From Halothermothrix orenii H 168 (GTDB taxonomy: Bacteria; Bacillota; Halanaerobiia; Halanaerobiales; Halothermotrichaceae), in the NCBI RefSeq assembly GCF_000020485.1, contig NC_011899.1, positions 1,582,501 to 1,646,500 on the forward strand: a DNA stretch of 64,000 nucleotides. The letters run 5' to 3'. Positions within the stretch are counted from its first letter, which is position 1; every line of letters begins with the position of its first letter. The notes beneath the pieces are model-generated. The model was not told the origin of the DNA. It saw nothing but the letters and a program-made list of their open reading frames with translations, and did not search any database. Of this stretch, positions 56,195 to 64,000 are shown piece by piece. The translations under genes and the position numbers were made by a program.

Positions 56195-57112
56195 TCATAA
56201 TATTAAATCTTTATCACTTACATCTTCAGGGGCAAAAATAACAAGCCCTTCTTCAGGAGAACTTTCCTCTGTCCTTTCAAAATTAATACTATCCCCGACA
56301 CAGTCTACCCGGATATACCCTTCCCCGGTCTTGATAAAGCCTTTAATCCGGTAGGTTTTACTGGCAACTTCCTCGAGAAATTCTACCAATCTGTCTTTGC
56401 TGACTTCCCCGTCAGGCTTTAAAAAATAACATTGAGGTCTATCTGAAGTCAGTTCATCACAGGTCAAAGAGCAGGAACAATTACATGTACAGCTGCTTCC
56501 GGTCTTAACCTCAAAAAATGGTAAATCTGACCTGCCGTAACTGGTCTTAATGATTTCTGCCTGAGGGTTTAAACCTTTTACTTTTTCTTCTATAACCTTT
56601 ATTAAATCTGCTTCAACTAGGTCTATCTTGTTAATTAAAACAATATCACTGTACTGGATCTGTTCCCTCACTGCATTAACTGACTGGCTGAGGACCATAA
56701 AACTGGAGGCATCAACCACACAGACCATACCGTGGTAGTTAAACCTCCCCGGAGCCAGTTTATTAACATCTTCTAAAATGTTATCAAGGCTTGAGGGTCG
56801 GGCCATTCCGGTACTCTCTACAAAGAGACAATCGACGGGTAAATCTTGATAGGAGATAATGCTTTCCACAAAGGAACCGGAAAGACAGCTGCAAAATATT
56901 GAGCCATTATTTATTTCGGTTACCTTCATATCTGTATCACTGTCTAACAATTTGACATCTACATTTATTTCCCCGAACTCATTGACAATAACCCCGAGGT
57001 TTTTTCCACTATTATTTTTGAGCAGGTTATTTAAAAAGGTTGTCTTCCCCGAACCCAGAAATCCAGTTATAAAAAACATATCAATCTGTTTACCAGGCCC
57101 TGTTACAGGCAT
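56195..57112 (-). CDS. G3E-family (CobW-like) GTPase
   Basis: A 305-residue protein. Walker A is GFLGSGKTTFLNNLL, the guanine motif is LINKIDLVE and the metal-chaperone loop reads FCSCLSGSF where many CobW proteins have CxCC. A Cys-rich insertion follows near residue 210 (SCTCNCSCSLTC). Such GTPases load metal cofactors or reactivate cobalamin enzymes. The start overlaps the methyltransferase gene by ten bases with GAGGAGG upstream, so it belongs to the corrinoid operon; a role in cobalt or corrinoid handling is inferred. Confidence 0.85.
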   Translation of the reverse strand: MPVTGPGKQIDMFFITGFLGSGKTTFLNNLLKNNSGKNLGVIVNEFGEINVDVKLLDSDTDMKVTEINNGSIFCSCLSGSFVESIISYQDLPVDCLFVESTGMARPSSLDNILEDVNKLAPGRFNYHGMVCVVDASSFMVLSQSVNAVREQIQYSDIVLINKIDLVEADLIKVIEEKVKGLNPQAEIIKTSYGRSDLPFFEVKTGSSCTCNCSCSLTCDELTSDRPQCYFLKPDGEVSKDRLVEFLEEVASKTYRIKGFIKTGEGYIRVDCVGDSINFERTEESSPEEGLVIFAPEDVSDKDLIL

Positions 57113-58449
57113 TTTTCAACCTCCTCTAAGAGTTCCCTGCGGTTGGGGACAATTGATGAAAACTTCAATTCACCATTTATATAAATACTCGGTAGTTTTT
57201 CAACCCCCATTTTCTTGATCCGGGCAATATTTTCCGGGGTAGTATACTTATACTCCACCACCTCGACTTTATCGCCGAAGTGTTTGCCGGCCTCAACTGC
57301 CGCTGCCTTCATATAGGTACAGGCAGCACAGGTATCAGAATCAAGGGTAAATACCTCAATTAATGGCTTCTCCAGGGCATCATAATCAGGTAATTCTACC
57401 TCTATGTCCTCTTCCCTGACCTCATAATTTTTAACCATCTCCCTGACCTTTTCTGTCTCATGAACGGCCTGTTCAACTGCCACAGTATTTTCTACCGGGG
57501 TATCATAGGGCATATCACACCCGGGTGAAATAATTAGATTATCCCGACTAACTGAATTAAGTAAATCAACGGTATATTTCATATTGTCCTGCTGATTTCC
57601 GTGTAACATTACAGTCGTCAGGGGGATATTTCCTCCAATAACTATGCCATGTTTATCGGTAATCTCCTTGGCTTCAGGCAAAGAGACATTTTCGTCAACT
57701 GAAATACTATCAGGCTCTGTCAGGCACATCTCTTCAATGTTTTTGCTGGCATTCCCACAGACAAAGAAAGAAGAAAAGGCACCCTCATCCCGGATAAAGG
57801 CAAATAGTTCGGTATATGATCTGTTGAGAAACTCCTTAAAATGTTCAGGTGAAATCTGGGAAACCATGGGGTCCACGGCAGCGATAACATCCATCCCCGC
57901 TTCAATATAATAACTGGCTATGGCCCTGGCCACTTCAGTGGTATAGGCCATAAGTTTCTTTACATAATCTGGATTTAAGACCATATCCATAAACAGGTTG
58001 GTCCCCCGTAAATGGGATGCCAGGGTAAAGGGCCCACAGAGTAACCCGTAAAGGGCTGTTTTTTCCCCTACCTCTTCTTTCATTTTCTTCATAACATTGA
58101 GGACAAGGGGGATTCTGCCTTCATCCCGGGCAGGAATCCTGTCCGGAACTTCTTCACTCCCGGATAAAGGATGGGAGATTACGGTTGGCGGTGAATCCTC
58201 GGACCACTTTAGTTCACACCCCAGTATTTCAGCCTCAATCTGGAGATCAAAGGTAACCGGCTGCCCATCGGGCCGGTATATCTTGTTGACCTCCTTCAGG
58301 GACTCAAACAGTTTATTTTCATCTGTCAGTACCTCCCGGGCCGTATACCCTTTAAGCTTACCGGCATGAACACCGGCAAAAGGCACCCAGGGAACTTCTT
58401 TCTGGGATCCGTTTTTAAAAACATTGTATATCTTTTCTTTACCATTCAT
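57103..58449 (-). CDS. UroD/MtaA-family corrinoid methyltransferase fused to thioredoxin
   Basis: A 448-residue protein. Residues 1-340 follow the uroporphyrinogen decarboxylase fold of MtaA/MtbA/CmuA-type methyltransferases (VPWVPFAGVHAGKLKGYTA, LYGLLCGPFTLASHLRGT, SISVDENVSLPEA, VIGGNIPLTTVM). Near residue 315, LIISPGCDMPYD matches the zinc-binding Cys region. The last 80 residues are a thioredoxin fold with DTCAACTYMK. It probably moves a methyl group between a corrinoid protein and an acceptor. GGGGAGG precedes the ATG. Confidence 0.85.
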   Translation of the reverse strand: MNGKEKIYNVFKNGSQKEVPWVPFAGVHAGKLKGYTAREVLTDENKLFESLKEVNKIYRPDGQPVTFDLQIEAEILGCELKWSEDSPPTVISHPLSGSEEVPDRIPARDEGRIPLVLNVMKKMKEEVGEKTALYGLLCGPFTLASHLRGTNLFMDMVLNPDYVKKLMAYTTEVARAIASYYIEAGMDVIAAVDPMVSQISPEHFKEFLNRSYTELFAFIRDEGAFSSFFVCGNASKNIEEMCLTEPDSISVDENVSLPEAKEITDKHGIVIGGNIPLTTVMLHGNQQDNMKYTVDLLNSVSRDNLIISPGCDMPYDTPVENTVAVEQAVHETEKVREMVKNYEVREEDIEVELPDYDALEKPLIEVFTLDSDTCAACTYMKAAAVEAGKHFGDKVEVVEYKYTTPENIARIKKMGVEKLPSIYINGELKFSSIVPNRRELLEEVEKCL

Positions 58450-58667
58450 TTTATTAACCTCCCCTTTTTTACAATAAAATTTTTTGCTGAGTTGAGAATT
58501 TTAATAATTTACTCCGGCCACATGTAGGAATTCGGATCATAGAAACCTGATATTAAGTTTTCCTGGTATCATTATAAAAGTAAATAGGGTAATATTATTG
58601 TAATTATTTTATAGATATTTTTATAATTTTAATATCAAGGGGAGTTTTGATGAAAAATGTCCCTCTC

Positions 58668-59387
58668 TCATTTCATCCCGTATTCCCTGCTGAGTTTGTT
58701 ATCATAAGGGGCCCGGCGGCCAGGACATTGTTCCCGGGAACACAATCTGCAGTTTTTAAAATCAGTAGTGGACGGGAACACCAGGCCAGATAAGGATTTG
58801 GTCGGTACCATTAGATAGCTATCGGTGAGCCTGACCCCTATCCTGTCAGCGTAATTACCCAGTAATTTAAAGAGTTTTTTCTGTTCACTTATGGGCCAGT
58901 CCAGCGAGCCCGGATTCATAATAGCTATCGAACCAGGGTTATATATATCCTTCAACCTGGCAAATATATAATTACTGGCCCCTTCGAGTATCTCTTTCTG
59001 GATGATATCAGCCCAGTAATTTTCCAGAATATCATTAAAGTTACTGGCCCACGTTTCCAGTTCAGAACCAGCAGTAACTATATAGGGGTAAACTTTATAT
59101 ATATCCTTCAGGTTTATATACATAACATGACTGTTAAATTTAATTCCATTTATTATAACGTAATCCTGGCCCCTTTTCTGTATATGGGACTCCTTAAAAA
59201 TCCCCCGGGGCCTGGCAACCTCTATAGCTTCATCCACCAGTTCTGTTACCCTTTCAATATCATTTTCATTATTCAAGTGACATTTATTAATAATATCCTT
59301 TAAATCTAAGTTAACCGGTATATCCTGAAAAACAACCACATCTTTTATATTATCTGCTATTTTTATATTATCAGCCCTGTCTGTCAT
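58668..59387 (-). CDS. MetH activation-domain-like protein
   Basis: A 239-residue protein. NPGSLDWPISEQKKLFKLLG and SYLMVPTKSLSGLVFP match the region that binds S-adenosylmethionine in the reactivation domain of B12-dependent methionine synthase. A C-terminal Cys cluster (CRLCSREQCPGRRAPYD) is present, as in stand-alone homologues from methyltransferase clusters. It may bind or reactivate the corrinoid protein encoded nearby. AGGGGTG supports the ATG. Confidence 0.82.
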   Translation of the reverse strand: MTDRADNIKIADNIKDVVVFQDIPVNLDLKDIINKCHLNNENDIERVTELVDEAIEVARPRGIFKESHIQKRGQDYVIINGIKFNSHVMYINLKDIYKVYPYIVTAGSELETWASNFNDILENYWADIIQKEILEGASNYIFARLKDIYNPGSIAIMNPGSLDWPISEQKKLFKLLGNYADRIGVRLTDSYLMVPTKSLSGLVFPSTTDFKNCRLCSREQCPGRRAPYDNKLSREYGMK

Positions 59388-59466
59388 GATTTCACCCCTT
59401 CAAAAAATCAAAACAATCTGTAAAAGGCCGGACAGTTCCCAGACCAACTTGAAAACCCTTTTTTGT

Positions 59467-61263
59467 TTAAAAACCCATAGAATTCATAAATTCCTCCTGA
59501 AAACCAGAATGACTGGATAGCTCAATATAGGTAGTCTTTTCCTTGAGCCGGGCGGCATATTCAATCAGCTTCTGGTCGAGTAAAACCGCCCTGGCCCCCA
59601 TGCCGGCCCCATTTCCAATTCTGATTACCTTATCCTCAAGATTCTCCGGAATAAGCCCGATAAGGGAAGCGTTATGAGGGTCAATATAATTTCCAAAACC
59701 ACCGGCCAGATAAACTTTTTCAATATCACTGTAGTCAACACCGGCTTCCTTTAAGAGGATTTTTATCCCGGCCAGAATAGCACCTTTAGCCAGCTGAAAC
59801 TCCCTGATATCCTTCTGGGTTAATAATATATCCTTATTATCATGGGTTTCATTCCCGGGAACAACTCTAAATGAAGTTATTCCCTTATAGGTGGTTAAAT
59901 AATCAGCATAACCGGCCTTCAGTTCAACACCATCCTTGAAAGCCCCTGTCTCCTTTAAAAATCCATATTTTAAAAGTTCGGCTATGATATCAACAAGCCC
60001 GGAACCACAGATACCCCTGGCCCTGTTATTATTTATTGTCCGGTAATGGACCTCTCCATTATTAAAACGGTATTTAGATATAGCCCCGGTAATCCCGGCC
60101 ATACCAAATGTTATCCTGGCCCCTTCAAAGGCAGGACCAGCCGCTGCTGAACAGGCAAAAAGCTTATCCCTGTTCCCCAGGACTATCTCCCCATTGGTTC
60201 CAATGTCAATTAATAAATTCCACTCAGGAGATTCAAAGTCAGTTACCAGTAAATCCCCGACAATATCTCCCCCGACATAGCCAGATATAGACGGCAGGAG
60301 TTGAACAACCCCGTTTTCATTAATATTAAAACCCAGTTTGCCTGCTCTGAACATAAGGCTGTCAGTAAAGACCGGGATATAGGGGGCCCGGGCGATTGAA
60401 GAAGCATCAACCCCCAGTAAACTGTGAAGCATTGTCGTATTACCGGCAATGGTTAAATGATATATTTCGTCCCTTTTGAGGTTAACAGCATCTGTGAGAT
60501 GCTTTATCCCCCTGTTCAGCCCGTCAACCAACTCCTGTTGCAGGTCTTTGATACCATTATCATTATGTAAAGTATAATTAATACGGGAGATAACATCAGC
60601 CCCGAATTTTTTCTGGGGATTGCTAAAGGAATGGACCCCTGACTCTTTTCCGGTAATCAGGTCTATTAGATACATGGCAATGGTGGTGGTTCCGATATCG
60701 ACCGCTATACCATAAATACCTTTACCATTATCCTGATTTATATCAATAACCCTGTTACCGGCCCTGATAACAGATAATTCACGGTCAATATCTATTGAAG
60801 CCAGGTAATCCAGGGCTTTAAGGCTTATCCCATCAGAAGAAATAGCCCCTGAAACCCGGGTCAGTAAATCCCGCTGATCATCAAGAGATGGTCCCTCAAG
60901 CCTGACCATATCCTTTTGTATAAAAGGGTCCTGTTCGACAGCAACCCTGATCCCTTCAACCAGACCCTCTATTTCTTCATCTGTATCAAGCTCTACCTCC
61001 ATATGACCGCTAATCCTTGTCTGACACGCAAGCCTGATACCTGCTTTAATCTCAGATTCATCCAGGAGCTCTCTTTCGCCGGGGGTTGGCTGACTTCCTC
61101 CATAATTTACCTTTACTTTACACTTACCACAGGTACCGACTCCGCCACAGGGGGCCTTTGTTTTATAATGATTTTTTTGTAATATTTTTAGTAGATTATC
61201 TCCCTGTTTTCCGGTCAATACCCTCTCCTTATTGTTTTGACGGACTATAATTTTATATAACAC
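59467..61263 (-). CDS. RACE protein, reductive activator of corrinoid proteins
   Basis: A 598-residue protein. The N-terminal 2Fe-2S ferredoxin domain has CGGVGTCGKCKV and a later Cys (RLACQTR). The C-terminal ASKHA/DUF4445 domain has VDIGTTTIAMYLIDL, IDIGTNGEIVLGN and YLAGGFGNYI. Such proteins use ATP and low-potential electrons to reduce inactive cob(II)amide to cob(I)amide. GTG start behind GGGGGAG. It lies between the corrinoid protein and the MetH-like gene. Confidence 0.93.
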   Translation of the reverse strand: MLYKIIVRQNNKERVLTGKQGDNLLKILQKNHYKTKAPCGGVGTCGKCKVKVNYGGSQPTPGERELLDESEIKAGIRLACQTRISGHMEVELDTDEEIEGLVEGIRVAVEQDPFIQKDMVRLEGPSLDDQRDLLTRVSGAISSDGISLKALDYLASIDIDRELSVIRAGNRVIDINQDNGKGIYGIAVDIGTTTIAMYLIDLITGKESGVHSFSNPQKKFGADVISRINYTLHNDNGIKDLQQELVDGLNRGIKHLTDAVNLKRDEIYHLTIAGNTTMLHSLLGVDASSIARAPYIPVFTDSLMFRAGKLGFNINENGVVQLLPSISGYVGGDIVGDLLVTDFESPEWNLLIDIGTNGEIVLGNRDKLFACSAAAGPAFEGARITFGMAGITGAISKYRFNNGEVHYRTINNNRARGICGSGLVDIIAELLKYGFLKETGAFKDGVELKAGYADYLTTYKGITSFRVVPGNETHDNKDILLTQKDIREFQLAKGAILAGIKILLKEAGVDYSDIEKVYLAGGFGNYIDPHNASLIGLIPENLEDKVIRIGNGAGMGARAVLLDQKLIEYAARLKEKTTYIELSSHSGFQEEFMNSMGF

Positions 61264-61327
61264 TTGGCCACTCCCCCTCTAGAACAAATTAACCTTCTGC
61301 CGTAATTTAAAGGAATATATTAAAAAA

Positions 61328-61353
61328 GGAGCCAGACCGATAAGCCCGACTCC
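61328..61353 (-). terminator. Terminator after the corrinoid-protein gene
   Basis: GGAGTCGGGC and GGTCTGGCTCC pair with some G-T pairs, then six T on the minus strand. It probably allows partial read-through, so corrinoid protein is made in excess over the reactivator. Confidence 0.75.
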
Positions 61354-61389
61354 TCAAATGCCTTTTAAAAAAGTCTTCATTAAAGGGTA

Positions 61390-62022
61390 TTAAGACAGGA
61401 ATTTTTTGGCCATTGTAGCCGCGGTAGCCGCATCTTTAGCATAGGCATCAGCCCCGATTTCACTGGCAAACTTATCAGTAACAGGAGCCCCTCCAATCAT
61501 AACCGCTACATCATCCCGGAGCCCCTCATCTTTGAGGGCTTTAATAGTGTTTTCCATCTCAGGCATTGTTGTTGTTAATAAAGCAGACATACCTACAATA
61601 TCGGGTTTATGCTCCTTAACAGCTGCCACGAATTGTTCTGGAGCCACATCTGTTCCCAGGTCAATTACCTCAAAACCGTTACCCTCAAACATCATCTTGA
61701 CCAGGTTTTTACCAATATCATGGAGGTCCCCTTTAACCGTTCCAATAACAAACTTACCGATGTAATCAACCCCGGTTTCAATCAATTTTGGTTTCAAAAT
61801 ATCCATACCGGCATTCATGGCCCGGGCTGCTATCAATACTTCAGGAACAAATACTTCATTGTTTTTGAATTTTTCACCGATAATACTCATTCCGCCAATT
61901 AAACCAGTATTCAAGATTTCTTTAGGGGTCACCCCATCATCCAGGGCCTTTTTAATACCATCTGTTACCCCGTTTACATCTCCGGCCTGTAAATGTTCTG
62001 ATATTTCATTCAATATTCCCAT
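61390..62022 (-). CDS. Corrinoid (B12-binding) protein, MtbC/MttC type
   Basis: A 210-residue protein with a helical cap domain (1-85) and a Rossmann B12-binding domain. GTVKGDLHDIGKNLVKMM holds DxHxxG, whose His ligates cobalt; MIGGAPVTDKFA ends the binding site. It carries the methyl group between enzymes. GAGGAGG supports the ATG. First gene of the module, transcribed away from the PocR/AraC gene's 3' end in the same direction. Confidence 0.93.
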   Translation of the reverse strand: MGILNEISEHLQAGDVNGVTDGIKKALDDGVTPKEILNTGLIGGMSIIGEKFKNNEVFVPEVLIAARAMNAGMDILKPKLIETGVDYIGKFVIGTVKGDLHDIGKNLVKMMFEGNGFEVIDLGTDVAPEQFVAAVKEHKPDIVGMSALLTTTMPEMENTIKALKDEGLRDDVAVMIGGAPVTDKFASEIGADAYAKDAATAATMAKKFLS

Positions 62023-62144
62023 CAGTATATCCTCCTCTATTGTCCCTCATATTTTTATATTATAACTATATATTTTGTTATTATTGTATAATTATATTTA
62101 TGATTTGTATTGTAAGATTTTTGTGTCTATTTGTATTATTTTAT

Positions 62145-62184
62145 CAGGGAATATTATTAATACACAGGGAATATTATTAATACA
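62145..62184. repeat. 20-bp tandem duplication
   Basis: CAGGGAATATTATTAATACA occurs twice in direct succession (62145 and 62165), upstream of the corrinoid gene. Paired sites could bind the adjacent AraC-type regulator, which usually recognises direct repeats. No cobalamin riboswitch was recognised here. Confidence 0.8.
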
Positions 62185-62232
62185 CGATAAACACTATAAA
62201 TAATATTATACATAACATACAGGGGATACCTC

Positions 62233-63480
62233 TTATCCCCTCCATTTTCCCGGTGATAACCCCTCCATTTTTTTAAATACCTTGGAAAAATAACTCTGGT
62301 CATTAAAACCAACGGTCTGGGCAATACTGGCCAGGGAACAACCCTGCTTTAATAACTCCTTGCTGGCTTCAATCCGGACTTTATTCAGATACTCAGTATA
62401 GGTTAAACCCAGCTCTTCTTTAAATAATTTACTGAAATAGGCCGCACTTAATCCCACTTCATCGGCTACTTCATTCAGGCTTATAGATTTATGGGCATAA
62501 TTGTCCCTGATATAATTCATTGCCTTATACATCAAATCCTTTTTTCTCACATTTTTGATAGAAAAAATACACTCTATAAACCGGTCCAGAACCCTGACCA
62601 GAATTTCTGACAACCGGTTCACATCCTCAATATTATCAATTTTATTAAAATAAGTATTCTCCAGACCGAAAATAACTTCAAGGTCAGCCCCGACTTCTAT
62701 AGCAGCCCTGGCCAGAACCACCATCAACTCAATCGCCTTGGCCTTGATAATATCTAATTTGTTGCCACTCTGAAAATATACAAATCCAAGGATATCATTC
62801 AGTATAGCCCGCGCCCCCTGTTTATCACCCAGTTTTACCTTTTTAATTAACTCCTGCTCCTTTTCAATTGGATACAGAGTACCCTCGTCATCTTTACCCT
62901 GCTTCAGTTCGTGAATCTTTTCTGCAATCCGGGCATTTATACTATTATATTCCCGTTTTCTGTTTTGCCGGTAACCCCTCTCCAGCATTACATTTTTTGA
63001 TAGTTCCATCAAAAGTTCACTCAGATACCGGGCCCTGACCGTATCAACCTGAATTAATTTATTTAAATGCTCCCTTAACTCTCTATAACTGGAACCCAGG
63101 AGTGGGTTCTGATTAAGAATATCCTCAATAAGTAAATCATCAACCGGGTGCAGCAAGACCGGCCCCCCGGTAAAGAAATACTCCATCTTCTTTTCACCAA
63201 ACAGGGGTACCGCCCAGTTAACAAGACCATATGGGCAGAAATAAATATAGGGTTCACCCAGTTTTTCCGCCTGTAACCCTCCATAAATGTAAGACTGTTT
63301 ACAGTCATCATCACAGCGACTACAACTATGAACCATTTTACAGAAGGAGGGTCTACTCAGGGGAGGCTGAAAGACCTCCTTCATATCTTCGGTAGAGATA
63401 ATCCGGCAGCCAATTCCTGTTGCGTAAGAATATATATTAATTACCTTTTTTAATTTATCCTTGATTTTTTCATTTATCAT
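62233..63480 (-). CDS. PocR-domain AraC-family regulator
   Basis: About 415 residues. The N-terminal PocR ligand-binding domain has CKMVHSCSRCDDDCKQSY and YIYFCPYGLVNWAVPLF. A helical middle follows, then the AraC DNA-binding domain (ISLNEVADEVGLSAAYFSKL and GFNDQSYFSKVFKKMEGLSP). PocR regulators control propanediol/cobalamin and methyl-transfer genes, so this is probably the activator of the module downstream. GTG at 63489 gives three more residues; ATG at 63480 fits the GGGATG site better. Confidence 0.92.
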   Translation of the reverse strand: MINEKIKDKLKKVINIYSYATGIGCRIISTEDMKEVFQPPLSRPSFCKMVHSCSRCDDDCKQSYIYGGLQAEKLGEPYIYFCPYGLVNWAVPLFGEKKMEYFFTGGPVLLHPVDDLLIEDILNQNPLLGSSYRELREHLNKLIQVDTVRARYLSELLMELSKNVMLERGYRQNRKREYNSINARIAEKIHELKQGKDDEGTLYPIEKEQELIKKVKLGDKQGARAILNDILGFVYFQSGNKLDIIKAKAIELMVVLARAAIEVGADLEVIFGLENTYFNKIDNIEDVNRLSEILVRVLDRFIECIFSIKNVRKKDLMYKAMNYIRDNYAHKSISLNEVADEVGLSAAYFSKLFKEELGLTYTEYLNKVRIEASKELLKQGCSLASIAQTVGFNDQSYFSKVFKKMEGLSPGKWRG

Positions 63481-63557
63481 TAAAAGCACATCCCGGTAGA
63501 AAATAATGGATTTCCCTTTTCAGGGTCATTCAGGGGTTTAGTAATCTGCTTTCCCAT
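63480..63557 (-). CDS. Possible small ORF coupled to the PocR/AraC gene
   Basis: The frame ending in TAA at 63480-63482 overlaps the regulator's ATG by one base (TAATG). From ATG at 63557 it encodes 25 residues (MGKQITKPLNDPEKGNPLFS and five more). The frame is open upstream for another 19 codons (VDYYDLEYLLCK), but no start with a ribosome site is seen. Composition looks protein-like. It could be a leader peptide, the remains of a larger gene, or chance. Confidence 0.3.
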   Translation of the reverse strand: MGKQITKPLNDPEKGNPLFSTGMCF

Positions 63558-63670
63558 TTTGCATAACAGGTATTCCAGGTCATAATAATCTACACAAATA
63601 TTAGTTGTTTATACTTTTCAAAAATATATTTTTCAAAGATATATATAAAAACAGGGTAATATATAATCTA

Positions 63671-63699
63671 ATTATATGAGTATTTTCCCGCCTTGTCAA
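63671..63699 (-). promoter_or_regulatory. Consensus promoter of the PocR/AraC gene
   Basis: On the minus strand TTGACA, 17 bases, TATAAT, an exact sigma-A consensus. It lies about 190 bases before the regulator's start and leaves a long leader containing the possible small ORF. The gap 63490-63802 holds nothing else. Confidence 0.8.
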
Positions 63700-63802
63700 A
63701 ATAGACACCCTGTCAACTTTATATAATATATTCCATTTTCCTGCCAAAAAAAAACAAGACCCACGACCTCCCTCTTAGGAAATCATGAGTCCTGCCTCTT
63801 TG

Positions 63803-63878
63803 TGGCACCCTCAAGGGGATTCGAACCCCTGCCGCCAGGATGAAAACCTGGTGTCCTGGACCACTAGACGATGAGGGC
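63803..63878 (-). tRNA. tRNA-Glu (anticodon UUC)
   Basis: Minus strand: acceptor GCCCTCA with TGAGGGT, anticodon stem CCAGG/CCTGG with TTTTCAT in the loop giving TTC, T arm AGGGGTTCGAATCCCCT, CCA encoded. Confidence 0.95.
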
Positions 63879-63887
63879 ACATAAAAA

Positions 63888-63964
63888 TGGTAGGCCATCA
63901 GGGACTCGAACCCTGAACCCCCTGATTAAGAGTCAGGTGCTCTAGCCGATTGAGCTAATGGCCT
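63888..63964 (-). tRNA. tRNA-Lys (anticodon CUU)
   Basis: Minus strand: acceptor AGGCCAT with ATGGCCT, anticodon stem CCTGA/TCAGG around CTCTTAA giving CTT, T arm CAGGGTTCGAGTCCCTG, CCA encoded. Nine bases from the tRNA-Glu gene, so they are one transcript. Confidence 0.93.
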
Positions 63965-63972
63965 ACATAAAA

Positions 63973-64000
63973 TGGGGTGGGTGATGGGATTTGAACCCAC
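63973..64000 (-). tRNA. tRNA 3' part cut by the window end, perhaps tRNA-His
   Basis: Minus strand: GTGGGTTCAAATCCCAT forms a T arm, then CACCCAC (acceptor), C and CCA. A C at the discriminator position is typical of tRNA-His; the anticodon is outside the window. Confidence 0.7.

Noticed and set aside
58650-58793. Plus-strand ORF of 47 codons (MKNVPLSFHP...) with a good AAGGGGAG site
   Set aside because: It runs antisense through the conserved C-terminal Cys region of the MetH-activation-like gene, and its translation resembles no protein pattern.
62023-62232. Cobalamin riboswitch upstream of the corrinoid gene
   Set aside because: No B12-box-like sequence or suitable length was seen; the region is AT-rich with only a 20-bp duplication.

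Overview
The window reads as a low-GC, anaerobic Firmicute of the order Halanaerobiales. The GH1 beta-glucosidase at 51767-53122 matches, from memory, the 451-residue BglA of Halothermothrix orenii, so that species or a close relative is the best guess; no database was searched. Shine-Dalgarno sites are strong (AAGGAGG, AAGGGGTG, GAGGTG) and GTG or TTG starts are common, so several starts are placed downstream of the longest open frame.

Layout. 1-3394: 5'-truncated NADH dehydrogenase/DoxX fusion, a membrane diguanylate cyclase and a YqhV-like protein. 3366-12695: a minus-strand protein quality-control block (trigger factor, ClpP, ClpX, LonB, LonA, EngB/YsxC, a methyltransferase) and tRNA-Leu. 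12803-18294: exported ankyrin protein, an S41 peptidase gene broken by an in-frame TGA, a glycosyltransferase, a DUF3298 protein and a decayed transporter fragment. 18295-27614: a mannoside-uptake locus (GH38 alpha-mannosidase broken by an in-frame TAG, NifU-like protein, sugar ABC transporter, GntR/LacI-type regulator, MFS transporter) with two near-identical operators.

27905-50935 is a 23-kb defence island, all on the minus strand. It holds a type III-B module (cmr1-6) with a signalling arm: CARF-RelE-like protein, CARF-HEPN protein, Csx20, and a thioredoxin-like gene. Next come a dead IS3-family element, one array of 22 repeats of 37 bp with 21 spacers, and a complete type I-B set (cas6, cas4, cas2, cas1, cas3, cas5, cas7, cas8) behind a WYL-domain regulator. 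The one array and one Cas6 in view probably serve both effectors. HD-less Cas10 would make cyclic oligoadenylate on target RNA, the two CARF proteins would be activated, and Csx20 would probably remove the signal. Several spacers can be read as parts of genes: a tRNA, dCTP deaminase, a DPPY methyltransferase and two HTH proteins.

51196-57112: YlbF-family protein, beta-glucosidase, a J-domain protein and an ABC-2 exporter pair. 56195-63480: a corrinoid-dependent methyl-transfer module (G3E GTPase, UroD/MtaA-like methyltransferase fused to thioredoxin, MetH-activation-like protein, RACE ferredoxin/ASKHA reactivator, corrinoid protein, PocR/AraC regulator) that lacks a recognisable MttB/MtaB/MtbB substrate methyltransferase. 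63803-64000: tRNA-Glu, tRNA-Lys and a third tRNA cut by the window end.
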